Shown here: piece after piece, positions 6,741 to 13,759 of the stretch
Layout: each line of letters begins with the position of its first letter
How positions within the stretch are numbered: position 1 is the first letter of the stretch
Source of the DNA: Chloroflexota bacterium
Lineage (GTDB): Bacteria; Chloroflexota; Dehalococcoidia; UBA2979
Length of the DNA: 13,759 nt
Reading direction: 5' to 3'
Assembly: GCA_002710905.1 (NCBI GenBank)
Contig: PAJB01000014.1
Location: 25,264-39,022, forward strand
The notes under the pieces: model-generated
What the model saw: the letters and a program-made list of their open reading frames with translations, nothing else
What the model was told of the DNA's origin: nothing
The model's database searches: none
Position numbers and translations under genes: made by a program

Positions 6741-9407
6741 TTATTTTTTCATCAATTCTAGAACTACGTAGTTAAGAATGCCTCCACTTTTATAGTATTC
6801 AATCTCAATAGGTGTATCAATTCTCAACAACGTCTCAATGGAACGAATTTTTCCCTGCTCATCTTGAATATTAACTTCAATACGCTGTTTTGGTTGCAAA
6901 TTATCATCAATGCCTGTAATAGAAATCATTTCTGAACCATTTAGATTTAAACTATTAACATCATCTCCATCAACAAACTCTAATGGAAGCACTCCCATGC
7001 CAACGAGATTACTTCTATGAATTCTTTCATAACTCTTTGCAATAACTGCTTTCACTCCTAATAAATAGGTGCCTTTAGCAGCCCAGTCTCTCGAACTACC
7101 AGAGCCATACTCACTCCCAGCCAAAATCACTAATGGCGTGGACTCATTTTGATATCTTTGGGCTGCATCAAAAATCGGCATTTCATCATTTGAAGGAAAA
7201 TGTTTTGTCCAGCCACCCTGACGTTCGACAAGATCATTATTCAATCTGATATTCGCAAATGTTCCTCGCATCATGACTTCATGATTGCCGCGCCTAGAAC
7301 CATATGTGTTGAAATCGGTTGTATCTACTCCGTTATCTTGCAAGTACCTACCTGCAGGGCTCTCAATTGCAATAGCGCCAGCGGGAGATATATGATCCGT
7401 AGTTACAGAATCACCAAGAATTGCAAGTACCCTGCTGTTATTAATATCTTGCAGATTATTTGTATCTGGTGATAATCCATCAAAGAAAGATGGTCGCCTA
7501 ATATACGTTGAGCCATCGTCCCAATTAAACAATTCACTATTTGATTGCTCTAAAGAGCGCCAGTTATCATCACCTTTGAAAACGCTTGCATATTGCTCAT
7601 TGAATAAGTTTATATTGATCTCTTTATTAATAATTTCATCGACCTCATCCTTAGTTGGCCAGATATCTTCTAGATAAATATCTTTGCCTTCATCAGATAA
7701 GCCAAGTGGCTCTTTAGATAAATCAATATTCATAGTACCTGCCAATGCATAGGCTACAACTAGAGGAGGAGATGCAAGATAATTTGCTTGAATAGAATTA
7801 TGAATTCTAGCTTCAAAATTTCTATTACCTGATAATACAGAAGTGAGCAATACATCAGAATCTGCAGACACTTTGGCTATTTCTGGGATTAATGGTCCTG
7901 AATTACCAATACATGTAGTACAACCATAACCAACAAGATGGAATCCCAGGCCTTCTAGTGATGCCAGTAAATTTGATGATTGCAAATATCCAGTTACAAC
8001 AGCTGATCCTGGAGCCAAGCTTGTCTTAACCCATGATTTTTTTGTAAGACCAAAATTCATTGCATTTCTAGCAAGTAATCCAGCTGCAATCATTACTTCT
8101 GGATTTGACGTATTAGTACAACTAGTTATTGAAGCAATAGCTATAGAACCATTATTTAATTCAAATTCATTACCGTCGATGCTAATTTTATTTGCATTAC
8201 CTGAAGTTAAATCTTTTTCAAAATCACTTAATACATTTTTAAATGCCATTTTACTGTTACTTAATGCAATCCGATCTTGGGGTCGTTTAGGGCCCGCAAT
8301 ACTTGGTTCAATAGTGTGTAAATCTATCTCGACTAAATCTGAATAAACAGGATCAGGAAGTGATTCTTCAAAAAATAGTCCTTGCAAAGATGAATATTCT
8401 TTAACTAAATCTACTGTTGCAAGATCTTTACCAGTTAATTTTAAGTAGTCCAATGTTGTTTGGTCGATTGGAGAAAATCCAACAGTTGCACCATATTCAG
8501 GTGACATATTAGCAAGAGTTGCACGAGCAGCAAGTGGTAGGGCAAATAAACCTTGACCAAAGTATTCAATAAATTTACCTACTACTTTTTTTTCTCTCAA
8601 AATTTCAGTAACTGTTAATACTAAATCAGTAGCTGTTACTCCTGGTTTGAGCTGGCCAATTAATTTTACACCGATTACCTCAGGAATCAACATGGATATA
8701 GGCTGTCCAAGCATAGCAGCTTCAGCCTCTATCCCGCCAACTCCCCAACCGACAACACCCAATCCATTAATCATGGTTGTATGAGAATCAGTTCCTACAA
8801 GGGAGTCAGGGAAAACTTCACCATCAGCAATCATAATTGCTTCAGATAAATACTCTAAATTCACTTGATGGATAATTCCTGTACCAGGTGGAACAACTCT
8901 AAATTTTTTTAAGGACTCTTGTCCCCATTTCATAAATTGATACCGTTCTTTATTTCGCTTGAATTCTAATTTCACGTTATTTGCATAAGCTTGTTCGTGA
9001 CCATATTCATCCACCTGCACAGAATGATCAATAACTAAATCAACTGGTTGAATAGGATTGATAATACCTGGATCACCATTCATCTCCTTGACAGCATCTC
9101 TCATAGCAGCTAAATCAACTACGCAAGGAACACCTGTAAAATCTTGGAGTAGCACTCTGGAAGGTCTAAAAAAAATCGAATAATTGTTCTGTGCAATATT
9201 TGGCCAATCAAAAATTGCTTTAATATCATCTTCTAAGATTAATTTTTCATCATAATTCCTAATTAAATTTTCTAAAAGAACCCTGATCGAAAAAGGCAAA
9301 ACTGATAAATCTTTATCTAATAAAGATGCTAATTTTTTCATATCATAATACGTAAGTTGAGTATCTTGAAAATTTATTTGACTTTTGACCTGCTCTTTAA
9401 TATTCAT
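6741..9407 (-). CDS. acnA: Aconitate hydratase, AcnA/IRP1 type
   Basis: This 888-residue monomeric aconitase converts citrate to isocitrate through cis-aconitate in the TCA cycle. The three [4Fe-4S] ligands are present: Cys430 in TSCTNTSNPEV and Cys496/Cys499 in GYGCTTCIGNSGPL. The swivel domain shows DHISPAGAI and GSEYGSGSSRDWAAKG, both active-site blocks. The length matches the usual 890-900. I place the start at the ATG at 9405-9407, 19 residues before the TYYDMKKL region and preceded by AAGG six bases upstream. An in-frame ATG at 9480-9482 would add 25 residues rich in Arg, Leu and Tyr that do not look like AcnA N-termini. It is the first gene of a likely two-gene unit with the acyl-CoA dehydrogenase, which could couple acyl-CoA oxidation to TCA flux. 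Confidence 0.95.
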   Translation of the reverse strand: MNIKEQVKSQINFQDTQLTYYDMKKLASLLDKDLSVLPFSIRVLLENLIRNYDEKLILEDDIKAIFDWPNIAQNNYSIFFRPSRVLLQDFTGVPCVVDLAAMRDAVKEMNGDPGIINPIQPVDLVIDHSVQVDEYGHEQAYANNVKLEFKRNKERYQFMKWGQESLKKFRVVPPGTGIIHQVNLEYLSEAIMIADGEVFPDSLVGTDSHTTMINGLGVVGWGVGGIEAEAAMLGQPISMLIPEVIGVKLIGQLKPGVTATDLVLTVTEILREKKVVGKFIEYFGQGLFALPLAARATLANMSPEYGATVGFSPIDQTTLDYLKLTGKDLATVDLVKEYSSLQGLFFEESLPDPVYSDLVEIDLHTIEPSIAGPKRPQDRIALSNSKMAFKNVLSDFEKDLTSGNANKISIDGNEFELNNGSIAIASITSCTNTSNPEVMIAAGLLARNAMNFGLTKKSWVKTSLAPGSAVVTGYLQSSNLLASLEGLGFHLVGYGCTTCIGNSGPLIPEIAKVSADSDVLLTSVLSGNRNFEARIHNSIQANYLASPPLVVAYALAGTMNIDLSKEPLGLSDEGKDIYLEDIWPTKDEVDEIINKEININLFNEQYASVFKGDDNWRSLEQSNSELFNWDDGSTYIRRPSFFDGLSPDTNNLQDINNSRVLAILGDSVTTDHISPAGAIAIESPAGRYLQDNGVDTTDFNTYGSRRGNHEVMMRGTFANIRLNNDLVERQGGWTKHFPSNDEMPIFDAAQRYQNESTPLVILAGSEYGSGSSRDWAAKGTYLLGVKAVIAKSYERIHRSNLVGMGVLPLEFVDGDDVNSLNLNGSEMISITGIDDNLQPKQRIEVNIQDEQGKIRSIETLLRIDTPIEIEYYKSGGILNYVVLELMKK

Positions 9408-9517
9408 TGAACGCCTTAATCGATTGAAATCTTTTAATCTATGATATCTTAATAACCTACATGCATACAAGTGCGAACTCATTTCATGTAAGTATTATTA
9501 GGTGTTTTTTTGAATAG

Positions 9518-9523
9518 ATTATA
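9518..9523 (-). promoter_or_regulatory. Candidate -10 element for acnA, overlapping a plus-strand copy
   Basis: ATTATAAT at 9518-9525 is a perfect palindrome and so gives TATAAT on both strands. On the minus strand it lies about 110 bases before the chosen acnA start. No convincing -35 is visible on either strand for this copy. Confidence 0.22.
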
Positions 9524-9533
9524 ATTTAAGACC

Positions 9534-9542
9534 TGTTATAAT
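9534..9542 (+). promoter_or_regulatory. Extended -10 promoter of tRNA-Arg
   Basis: TGT directly followed by TATAAT forms a consensus extended -10 whose end is 9 bases before the mature tRNA. Transcription would start near 9549, leaving a 5' leader of only a few bases. No good -35 is seen, which extended -10 promoters tolerate. Confidence 0.55.
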
Positions 9543-9551
9543 TTTCACACT

Positions 9552-9627
9552 GCACCCGTAGCTCAGTGGATAGAGCGCAGCCCTGCGGAGGCTGAGGTCC
9601 CAGGTTCGAATCCTGGTGGGTGCGCCA
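9552..9627 (+). tRNA. tRNA-Arg, anticodon GCG, CCA encoded
   Basis: This 76-nt gene folds into a complete cloverleaf. The acceptor stem pairs GCACCCG with TGGGTGC (one G-T pair), the D stem is GCTC/GAGC, the anticodon stem CAGCC/GGCTG (9578-9582 with 9590-9594), and the T stem CCAGG/CCTGG with loop TTCGAAT. The loop CTGCGGA places GCG at 9585-9587, which reads CGC and CGU by wobble. The D-loop A following GG and the C at position 35 fit arginine identity as known from E. coli. The 3' CCA is encoded after discriminator G. Most bacteria read CGU/CGC/CGA with an ACG anticodon converted to ICG, so GCG is unusual. No hairpin terminator follows, and the gene converges on the DUF2256 gene with five bases between them. 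Confidence 0.96.
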
Positions 9628-9632
9628 TTAAT

Positions 9633-9764
9633 TTAATTTCGATTTCCTCTACATTTAACTGAACAATATTTGACATTTTGCCAAACTTTTTTCCATTTTT
9701 TTCGCCAAGTAAAAGGTCTTTGACAGACCACACATATTTTATTTGGCGTATTATTCTTTGTCAT
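9633..9764 (-). CDS. DUF2256 small zinc-ribbon-like protein, overlaps the photolyase gene
   Basis: This is a 43-residue basic protein starting at the ATG at 9762-9764 and ending in TAA at 9633-9635. It contains [16 protein letters not shown] followed by [14 protein letters not shown]. Cys11, Cys14, Cys34 and Cys38 form a C-x2-C...C-x3-C pattern suited to one zinc ion, and the layout matches DUF2256, a family I recall as encoded beside or fused to cryptochrome/photolyase-like genes in many bacteria. Its function is not known. Tryptophan- and lysine-rich surroundings of the cysteines suggest nucleic-acid contact, which is inference. The start overlaps the last 14 bases of the photolyase gene in another frame, with no Shine-Dalgarno, so coupled translation is likely. 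It is easily missed because of its length. Confidence 0.88.
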   Translation of the reverse strand: MTKNNTPNKICVVCQRPFTWRKKWKKVWQNVKYCSVKCRGNRN

Positions 9765-11286
9765 AATTTGCTAAATGATTGAGAAAATTATTGCTGTCAA
9801 CTTGAATTTCGTGCACTTTACTTTTATCCATTTTAGATAATGTATTATAAATCATTGCCATTCTAGGGTTAGTATTTAACTTCTTTTGATTTCTAATAAT
9901 GAAATCCCAATAGAGATAATTAAAGGGACATGCATTACGGCCATTTTTTGTTTTGACTTCATAACTACATTGCTTGCAATAATCAGACATTTTATTAATA
10001 TATGTGCCGCTAGATGCATATGGCTTCGAGCCAACAATGCCTCCATCGGCAAATAATGCCATTCCCGAGACATTAGGTAATTCCACCCACTGATAAGCAT
10101 CAGCGTATACTATTAAGTACCATTCATTCACCTCCACTGGATCAAGTCCGGTAATTAATGCAAAATTTCCAAGAACCATGAGTCTTTGAATATGATGAGC
10201 GTAAGCATTCTGCTTTGTTTCGCCAATGCACTGTTTCATGCAATTCATTTGCGTATTCCCTGTCCAAAAAAAATCAGGTAGTTTTCTATTTGCATTCAAA
10301 TAATTTTCCTGTTCGTAGGCAGGCATTTTAAGCCAGTAAACTCCTCTTATAAATTCTCTCCATCCAAGGATCTGCCTCACAAATCCTTCAACTGAATTAA
10401 TAGGAGCTTGTTTTTGAATGTACGCATCTTGAGCACGTTCTACACACTCCATTGGCAGCAATAGTCCTGCATTAATATACATACTCAAATGACTATGAAA
10501 CATCCATGGTTCCTCAGACACCATTGCGTCTTGATAGTCACCAAACACATTCAAGCGCTCTTCAATAAATTGTTCTAAAGCATCTAATGCTTGATCTCTA
10601 GTTACAGCAAAATGAAATGGTTCAGATACACCAAAATGATCATTGAAAGTTACATTGACTATTTCGATAACTTCTTGAGTAACTTTATCTGGTTTTGCAT
10701 CGAAGTTTTTTGGAATCGAATGCTTAGATTTAAAAGGTTCCCTATTTTTTGAATCGAAGTTCCAAGAACCTCCAGCTGGCTTACCGTCCTCCATTAAAAT
10801 ATTAAATTTTTTTCTCATGCTTCTATAAAAATATTCCATTCTCAAATTTTTTCTGTCTGATGCCCAATTCATAAATTCATCTTTAGAACAATAAAATCTT
10901 GTGTCAGAAATAATTTCTGTTTGAATGTCTAAAATAATTTCCCAGTTCAAAACATCCTGAAGTAAATTATATTCTGTAGGTTCAGTAACAATAATTTTTT
11001 CTGGCATATAAATATTAATAACTCTTTTCAATTCTTCATTAATTGACTGCAAATTTGCTTCATCATCAATTTTTGAATAATGAACCTTATAACCTTGTTT
11101 TCGTAATGAGTTGGCAAAGTGTCTCATGGCTGAAAACATAAAAATAAGTTTCTTTTTATGATGCTTAACAGACTTAGCTTGTTCAAATGTTTCTGTCAAA
11201 ACGATTATATCTTCGTCCTTAATAACATTATGTAAACTAGATACTTCTAAGTTTAATTGATCATTAAAAATATAAATGAGTTTCAC
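9751..11286 (-). CDS. phrB: Iron-sulfur bacterial cryptochrome/(6-4) photolyase, PhrB type
   Basis: This 511-residue protein belongs to the FeS-BCP branch of the photolyase/cryptochrome family (COG3046). Its best-studied member, Agrobacterium PhrB (about 507 residues), repairs (6-4) photoproducts with light and binds FAD, 6,7-dimethyl-8-ribityllumazine and a [4Fe-4S] cluster. The N-terminal part begins [11 protein letters not shown], typical of the antenna-binding Rossmann-like domain. The cluster ligands are visible as Cys349 (MNCMKQ), Cys437 and Cys440 (YCKQC) and Cys453 (ACPFN), each one less than PhrB Cys350/438/441/454. The histidine pair His364-His365 in [13 protein letters not shown] corresponds to PhrB His365-His366. 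Start is a GTG at 11284-11286; an upstream ATG at 11287-11293 hits a stop at once in another frame. A weak AGGA lies 10 bases upstream. It follows the YHYH gene after 12 bp and overlaps the DUF2256 gene, giving a three-gene unit divergent from uvrC. Confidence 0.93.
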   Translation of the reverse strand: MKLIYIFNDQLNLEVSSLHNVIKDEDIIVLTETFEQAKSVKHHKKKLIFMFSAMRHFANSLRKQGYKVHYSKIDDEANLQSINEELKRVINIYMPEKIIVTEPTEYNLLQDVLNWEIILDIQTEIISDTRFYCSKDEFMNWASDRKNLRMEYFYRSMRKKFNILMEDGKPAGGSWNFDSKNREPFKSKHSIPKNFDAKPDKVTQEVIEIVNVTFNDHFGVSEPFHFAVTRDQALDALEQFIEERLNVFGDYQDAMVSEEPWMFHSHLSMYINAGLLLPMECVERAQDAYIQKQAPINSVEGFVRQILGWREFIRGVYWLKMPAYEQENYLNANRKLPDFFWTGNTQMNCMKQCIGETKQNAYAHHIQRLMVLGNFALITGLDPVEVNEWYLIVYADAYQWVELPNVSGMALFADGGIVGSKPYASSGTYINKMSDYCKQCSYEVKTKNGRNACPFNYLYWDFIIRNQKKLNTNPRMAMIYNTLSKMDKSKVHEIQVDSNNFLNHLANYDKE

Positions 11287-11298
11287 AGCATGCTTTTC

Positions 11299-12477
11299 CT
11301 ATCGTCTCCTAGGTGGTCTAGGTGGTGGCCTATTACTAGCTGGAAGCCCTCCAGCTGGCCCCATACCCTGGCCTCCAGAATAATTGGATTCATCCGGAAT
11401 ACCATAATAGCAATAGACAAAATATGGGAATCCCATATCTCCTGATCCACTTTTAATTGTAGAATGGTAATGGTAGATACCATTTGGAAAATCAGGCGTG
11501 GCACCAAAATGTCCATTGCATTGATCGAGATCGCCAAGCCCCTCTTCATATGTATAATCGTCACTACCATTATATCCATTAGCACCGGCATTTAATCGGT
11601 AGCTACTTGTCATCTCGCGAACATTGCCATCAGTGTCAAAACCAAAAAAACCATAAATTGGATACCCGTCAAATGCAAAACCAATTACAGGAGAATGATT
11701 TTTACTATTTAATTTATCGATACTGTAATCATTCGCACTTTCACCTGCAGAGGCGTCAGGATGCCAATGAATACAATTTGCATCATAGTGATAATGATAT
11801 TCCCCACCTGGACCAGAATGGCCTCCACAAATCCCGAGTTGAATAGGCTGGCGATCTTCAATAAATTTACCATAATGTAGTGCAACTGCATCACCGCCTG
11901 GTCCTTCTTCAGGGCCATAAATTGCTGCGCCATTCACTGCAACCGCAACAGGGCCTCTTTCTGGTGCTATGTTATAATTATCACCCGTTATTGCAACAGG
12001 ATTTAACGGTAATGACCACTCTCGATTTTGTTCAGAAGCGCAACAGCCAAAACCAGATTCTAAATCATGATTTGGAATACCTGTGGTTTTGACAACCAAT
12101 TTGTCACTATTAAATATAATACTCACAGAACACTTAATACTATCAGCATAAGAAGTGGTCAAATCTTGCACTAAAATTTCTTGTCCCTCTGTACATTGCC
12201 AAGCATCAATTAAAATACCTGCAATGGTATTTTGTGCGTAATTAGGAACATTCGTGTTGATTATTGGATTGGTTGCCGTTGATTCTTTTTTTGTTATAGT
12301 TTTTATCTCAGTTGGTTTGACTTGCTGATTTTGCGTATGTGTAATCGTTGTTGCTGATGTTGGTTTGGCTTGCTGATTTTGCGTACAACTTAAAAAAATC
12401 ATAGAGCATGCTAAAAATGTTAATGAATGAATCAATACAAGCTTATTTTTTCTTAAAAACATATATAAGATATTCAT
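11299..12477 (-). CDS. YHYH-domain lipoprotein
   Basis: This 392-residue protein has a lipoprotein signal: basic LRKNK, a hydrophobic run and FLSC with Cys31 as the likely lipidated residue. A 16-residue near-repeat (TQNQQAKPTSATTITH, then TQNQQVKPTEIKTITK) forms a Thr/Gln-rich tether. The exported domain fits the YHYH family, whose function is unknown: GGEYHYHYDANCIHWHPD (YHYH at 227-230), FAFDGYPIYGFFGFDTDG, and a second YHYH at 335-338 in GIYHYHSTI. Histidines and acidic residues in these blocks could bind metal, which is inference. The tail is Gly-rich and then RPPPRPPRRR. Start is taken at 12477; the ATG six codons in gives a more compact signal peptide and cannot be excluded. Neither has a clear ribosome binding site. 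It is the first gene of the unit that continues into the photolyase and DUF2256 genes, an odd partner for cytoplasmic repair proteins. Confidence 0.82.
   Translation of the reverse strand: MNILYMFLRKNKLVLIHSLTFLACSMIFLSCTQNQQAKPTSATTITHTQNQQVKPTEIKTITKKESTATNPIINTNVPNYAQNTIAGILIDAWQCTEGQEILVQDLTTSYADSIKCSVSIIFNSDKLVVKTTGIPNHDLESGFGCCASEQNREWSLPLNPVAITGDNYNIAPERGPVAVAVNGAAIYGPEEGPGGDAVALHYGKFIEDRQPIQLGICGGHSGPGGEYHYHYDANCIHWHPDASAGESANDYSIDKLNSKNHSPVIGFAFDGYPIYGFFGFDTDGNVREMTSSYRLNAGANGYNGSDDYTYEEGLGDLDQCNGHFGATPDFPNGIYHYHSTIKSGSGDMGFPYFVYCYYGIPDESNYSGGQGMGPAGGLPASNRPPPRPPRRR
12311..12385. repeat. 27-bp direct repeat inside the YHYH lipoprotein gene
   Basis: Positions 12311-12337 and 12359-12385 match at 26 of 27 bases and are 48 bp apart, so the period keeps the frame and encodes TQNQQ-x-KPT twice. 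The remaining 21 bases of each unit have diverged. It lies just after the lipidated Cys and lengthens the surface tether. Confidence 0.85.
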
Positions 12478-12500
12478 TGCATCTAATTTCTATTTCTATT

Positions 12501-12528
12501 CATTGATATACATTGATTCCTATATAAT
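12501..12528 (+). promoter_or_regulatory. Candidate uvrC promoter with a direct repeat
   Basis: TATAAT at 12523-12528 is a perfect -10 about 40 bases before the uvrC ATG. CATTGAT occurs at 12501-12507 and again at 12511-12517, exactly 10 bp apart, so both copies face the same side of the helix. TTGATA at 12503-12508 resembles a -35, but the 14-bp spacer is short. No SOS-type palindrome is seen. The region also has to serve the divergent YHYH operon, for which I see only weak elements. Confidence 0.35.
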
Positions 12529-12566
12529 CAAGATAAGTTTATTAAGAATTTGATAAGAAAAAATAC

Positions 12567-13759
12567 ATGAATCACAAACTGTCACGTCAAGTTGATCTAA
12601 TGCCTGAATCTTATGGTGTATATATGATGAAAGATGCGAGTCAAGATATTATTTATGTAGGCAAGGCTAAAAATATTCGCAAACGAGTAAAATCATATTT
12701 TCGTAGCTCTACGCAAAATGAAAATCATAAAATTCAGTTGTTAGTTAACGAAATAGAAGATATTGATTATTTAGTCACTGAAAATGAATCCGAAGCACTC
12801 ATCCTTGAAGCAAATTTAATTCGAGAAAAAAAACCAACTTTTAATATCAGACTAAAAGATGATAAAAGTTTTCCATATCTTAAAATTGATCTTCATAATG
12901 ATTGGCCACGAGTTTCAATTACGCGCAATTTACAAAACGATGGTAGTAGATATTTTGGACCATATACTTCTCCAGGATCTGCACGTAAAAATCTTGAAAC
13001 AATAAATAAAATTTTTCCATGGAGATCTTGTACAAAAAAGATTACAGGTAAAGATGAACGTCCATGCTTAGATTATTTTATTAAAAGATGCATTGCTCCA
13101 TGTGCATCATATTGTACAAAAAAAGAATACGATGAAGTGATTCAGCAGACTATCCTTTTTCTTGAGGGTAAAACTGATCATGTTACAAAGCAATTAAATC
13201 AAGAAATGGACAATGCTTCAAAAAACTTTGATTATGAGAAAGCTGCCCGCATCAGGGATCAAATTTATTCAATAAAAAAATTAGAAAAGTATTCATCCAC
13301 TGTTTCCTCAACAACAGACTTGAATGCAGATGTCATTGGATTGATAAACGACAAAGGCTCTACGATTTATAATGTACTCCATTTTCGTGGTAAGCGATTA
13401 ATTAGTAATGATAGCAATCAATTAAACAATGATTTAGCGCAAGATGATCAAGAAGTATTGAGTCATTTTTTATTACAATATTATACAAAGAAAAATTTAC
13501 CTCCTCAGTACGTTTTAACAAATATTATTCCTAAGCAAAAAACATTAATTGAGCAACAGCTTTCACAATTTGCAAACAAAAAAATTTCAATCATCAAACC
13601 ATCACGTGGATTCAAAAAAAGATTAGTGCAGCTTGCTATAGAAAATGCACATGAGTACTTATTAAAAAATATTAATAGTAACATATCTACCATCAGCAAT
13701 AATGAGCAAGGCTTGCAAATCATTGCTGATGAACTAGAACTTATTGAGAAACCAAGTCG
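12567..13759 (+). CDS. uvrC: UvrABC system protein C, N-terminal two thirds (cut by window end)
   Basis: The frame stays open from the ATG at 12567 to the right edge, giving 397 complete codons of a protein usually about 600 residues long. UvrC makes the two incisions around DNA damage in nucleotide excision repair. The GIY-YIG nuclease domain that cuts 3' of the lesion is clear: MPESYGVYMMKD, IIYVGKAKNIRKRVKSYF, then SRYFGPY. Cys155, Cys167, Cys175 and Cys179 (WRSC, RPC, KRCIAPC) align with the E. coli [4Fe-4S] ligands 154/166/174/178. A UVR motif, the UvrB-binding hairpin, spans about 205-240 and includes NFDYEKAARIRDQI. The start of the RNase H-like domain that makes the 5' cut follows, and the helix-hairpin-helix end is missing. 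No Shine-Dalgarno is seen before the ATG, but LMPESYGVY a few residues in fits family N-termini. It is divergent from the photolyase operon. Confidence 0.96.
   Translation, partial: MNHKLSRQVDLMPESYGVYMMKDASQDIIYVGKAKNIRKRVKSYFRSSTQNENHKIQLLVNEIEDIDYLVTENESEALILEANLIREKKPTFNIRLKDDKSFPYLKIDLHNDWPRVSITRNLQNDGSRYFGPYTSPGSARKNLETINKIFPWRSCTKKITGKDERPCLDYFIKRCIAPCASYCTKKEYDEVIQQTILFLEGKTDHVTKQLNQEMDNASKNFDYEKAARIRDQIYSIKKLEKYSSTVSSTTDLNADVIGLINDKGSTIYNVLHFRGKRLISNDSNQLNNDLAQDDQEVLSHFLLQYYTKKNLPPQYVLTNIIPKQKTLIEQQLSQFANKKISIIKPSRGFKKRLVQLAIENAHEYLLKNINSNISTISNNEQGLQIIADELELIEKPS

Noticed and set aside
9408..9482. 25-residue N-terminal extension of aconitase from the ATG at 9480-9482
   Set aside because: The sequence is Arg/Leu/Tyr-rich and unlike AcnA N-termini, while the ATG at 9405-9407 has an AAGG six bases upstream and gives the usual length. 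It cannot be fully excluded.
11283..11591. Minus-strand open frame of 102 codons inside the YHYH gene
   Set aside because: It overlaps the Gly/Pro/Arg-rich tail region of the YHYH protein in another frame and shows only low-complexity Ile/Met-rich sequence.
12478..12566. LexA/SOS operator upstream of uvrC
   Set aside because: I looked for CTGT-N8-ACAG and GAAC-N4-GTTC patterns and found neither.
1..13759. CRISPR arrays, insertion sequences, phage genes or attachment sites, including integration at the tRNA 3' end
   Set aside because: No spaced repeats, no transposase or integrase, and no repeat of the tRNA 3' end was seen; gene content is housekeeping and catabolic.

Overview
The window reads as chromosomal DNA from an A+T-rich, aerobic, free-living bacterium (roughly one third G+C by eye). 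Supporting signs are a SURF1-type cytochrome oxidase assembly factor, an aconitase, several CoA-ester enzymes and a Tat-exported, lipid-anchored family 5 solute-binding protein. Gene content and protein style resemble marine SAR202-type Chloroflexota, but that placement is an inference from general resemblance, not from a marker phylogeny. I see no phage, transposon, CRISPR or plasmid signal. Coding density is high and no gene-free stretch exceeds about 220 bases.

Layout, left to right. (1) The C-terminal end of a SURF1-like membrane protein, cut by the window edge (+). (2) A tandem two-domain CaiB/BaiF CoA-transferase (+), closed by a 16-bp-stem bidirectional terminator that contains its stop codon. 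(3) A Tat lipoprotein peptide/solute-binding protein (-). (4) A 216-bp divergent control region with two inverted repeats. (5) A crotonase-fold protein (+). (6) An acyl-CoA dehydrogenase (-) that follows aconitase (-) with a 4-bp gap. (7) tRNA-Arg with anticodon GCG (+). (8) A three-gene minus-strand operon: YHYH-domain lipoprotein, then an iron-sulfur bacterial photolyase of the PhrB type, then a 43-residue DUF2256 zinc-ribbon-like protein that overlaps the photolyase stop by 14 bp. (9) uvrC (+), divergent from that operon and cut by the right edge.

The left half looks like carboxylic-acid or fatty-acid catabolism: uptake, CoA transfer, alpha-beta dehydrogenation, a crotonase step and the TCA cycle. 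All three CoA-ester enzymes lack the textbook catalytic acid at the expected position: Asp in both CaiB halves, both Glu residues in the crotonase, and Glu in the dehydrogenase. The usual labels are therefore family names rather than proven reactions.

The right half is DNA repair. The photolyase carries Cys 349/437/440/453, one residue off the four [4Fe-4S] ligands of Agrobacterium PhrB. UvrC carries Cys 155/167/175/179, one residue off the E. coli cluster ligands. The least-described element is the YHYH lipoprotein-photolyase-DUF2256 unit, divergently arranged with uvrC.
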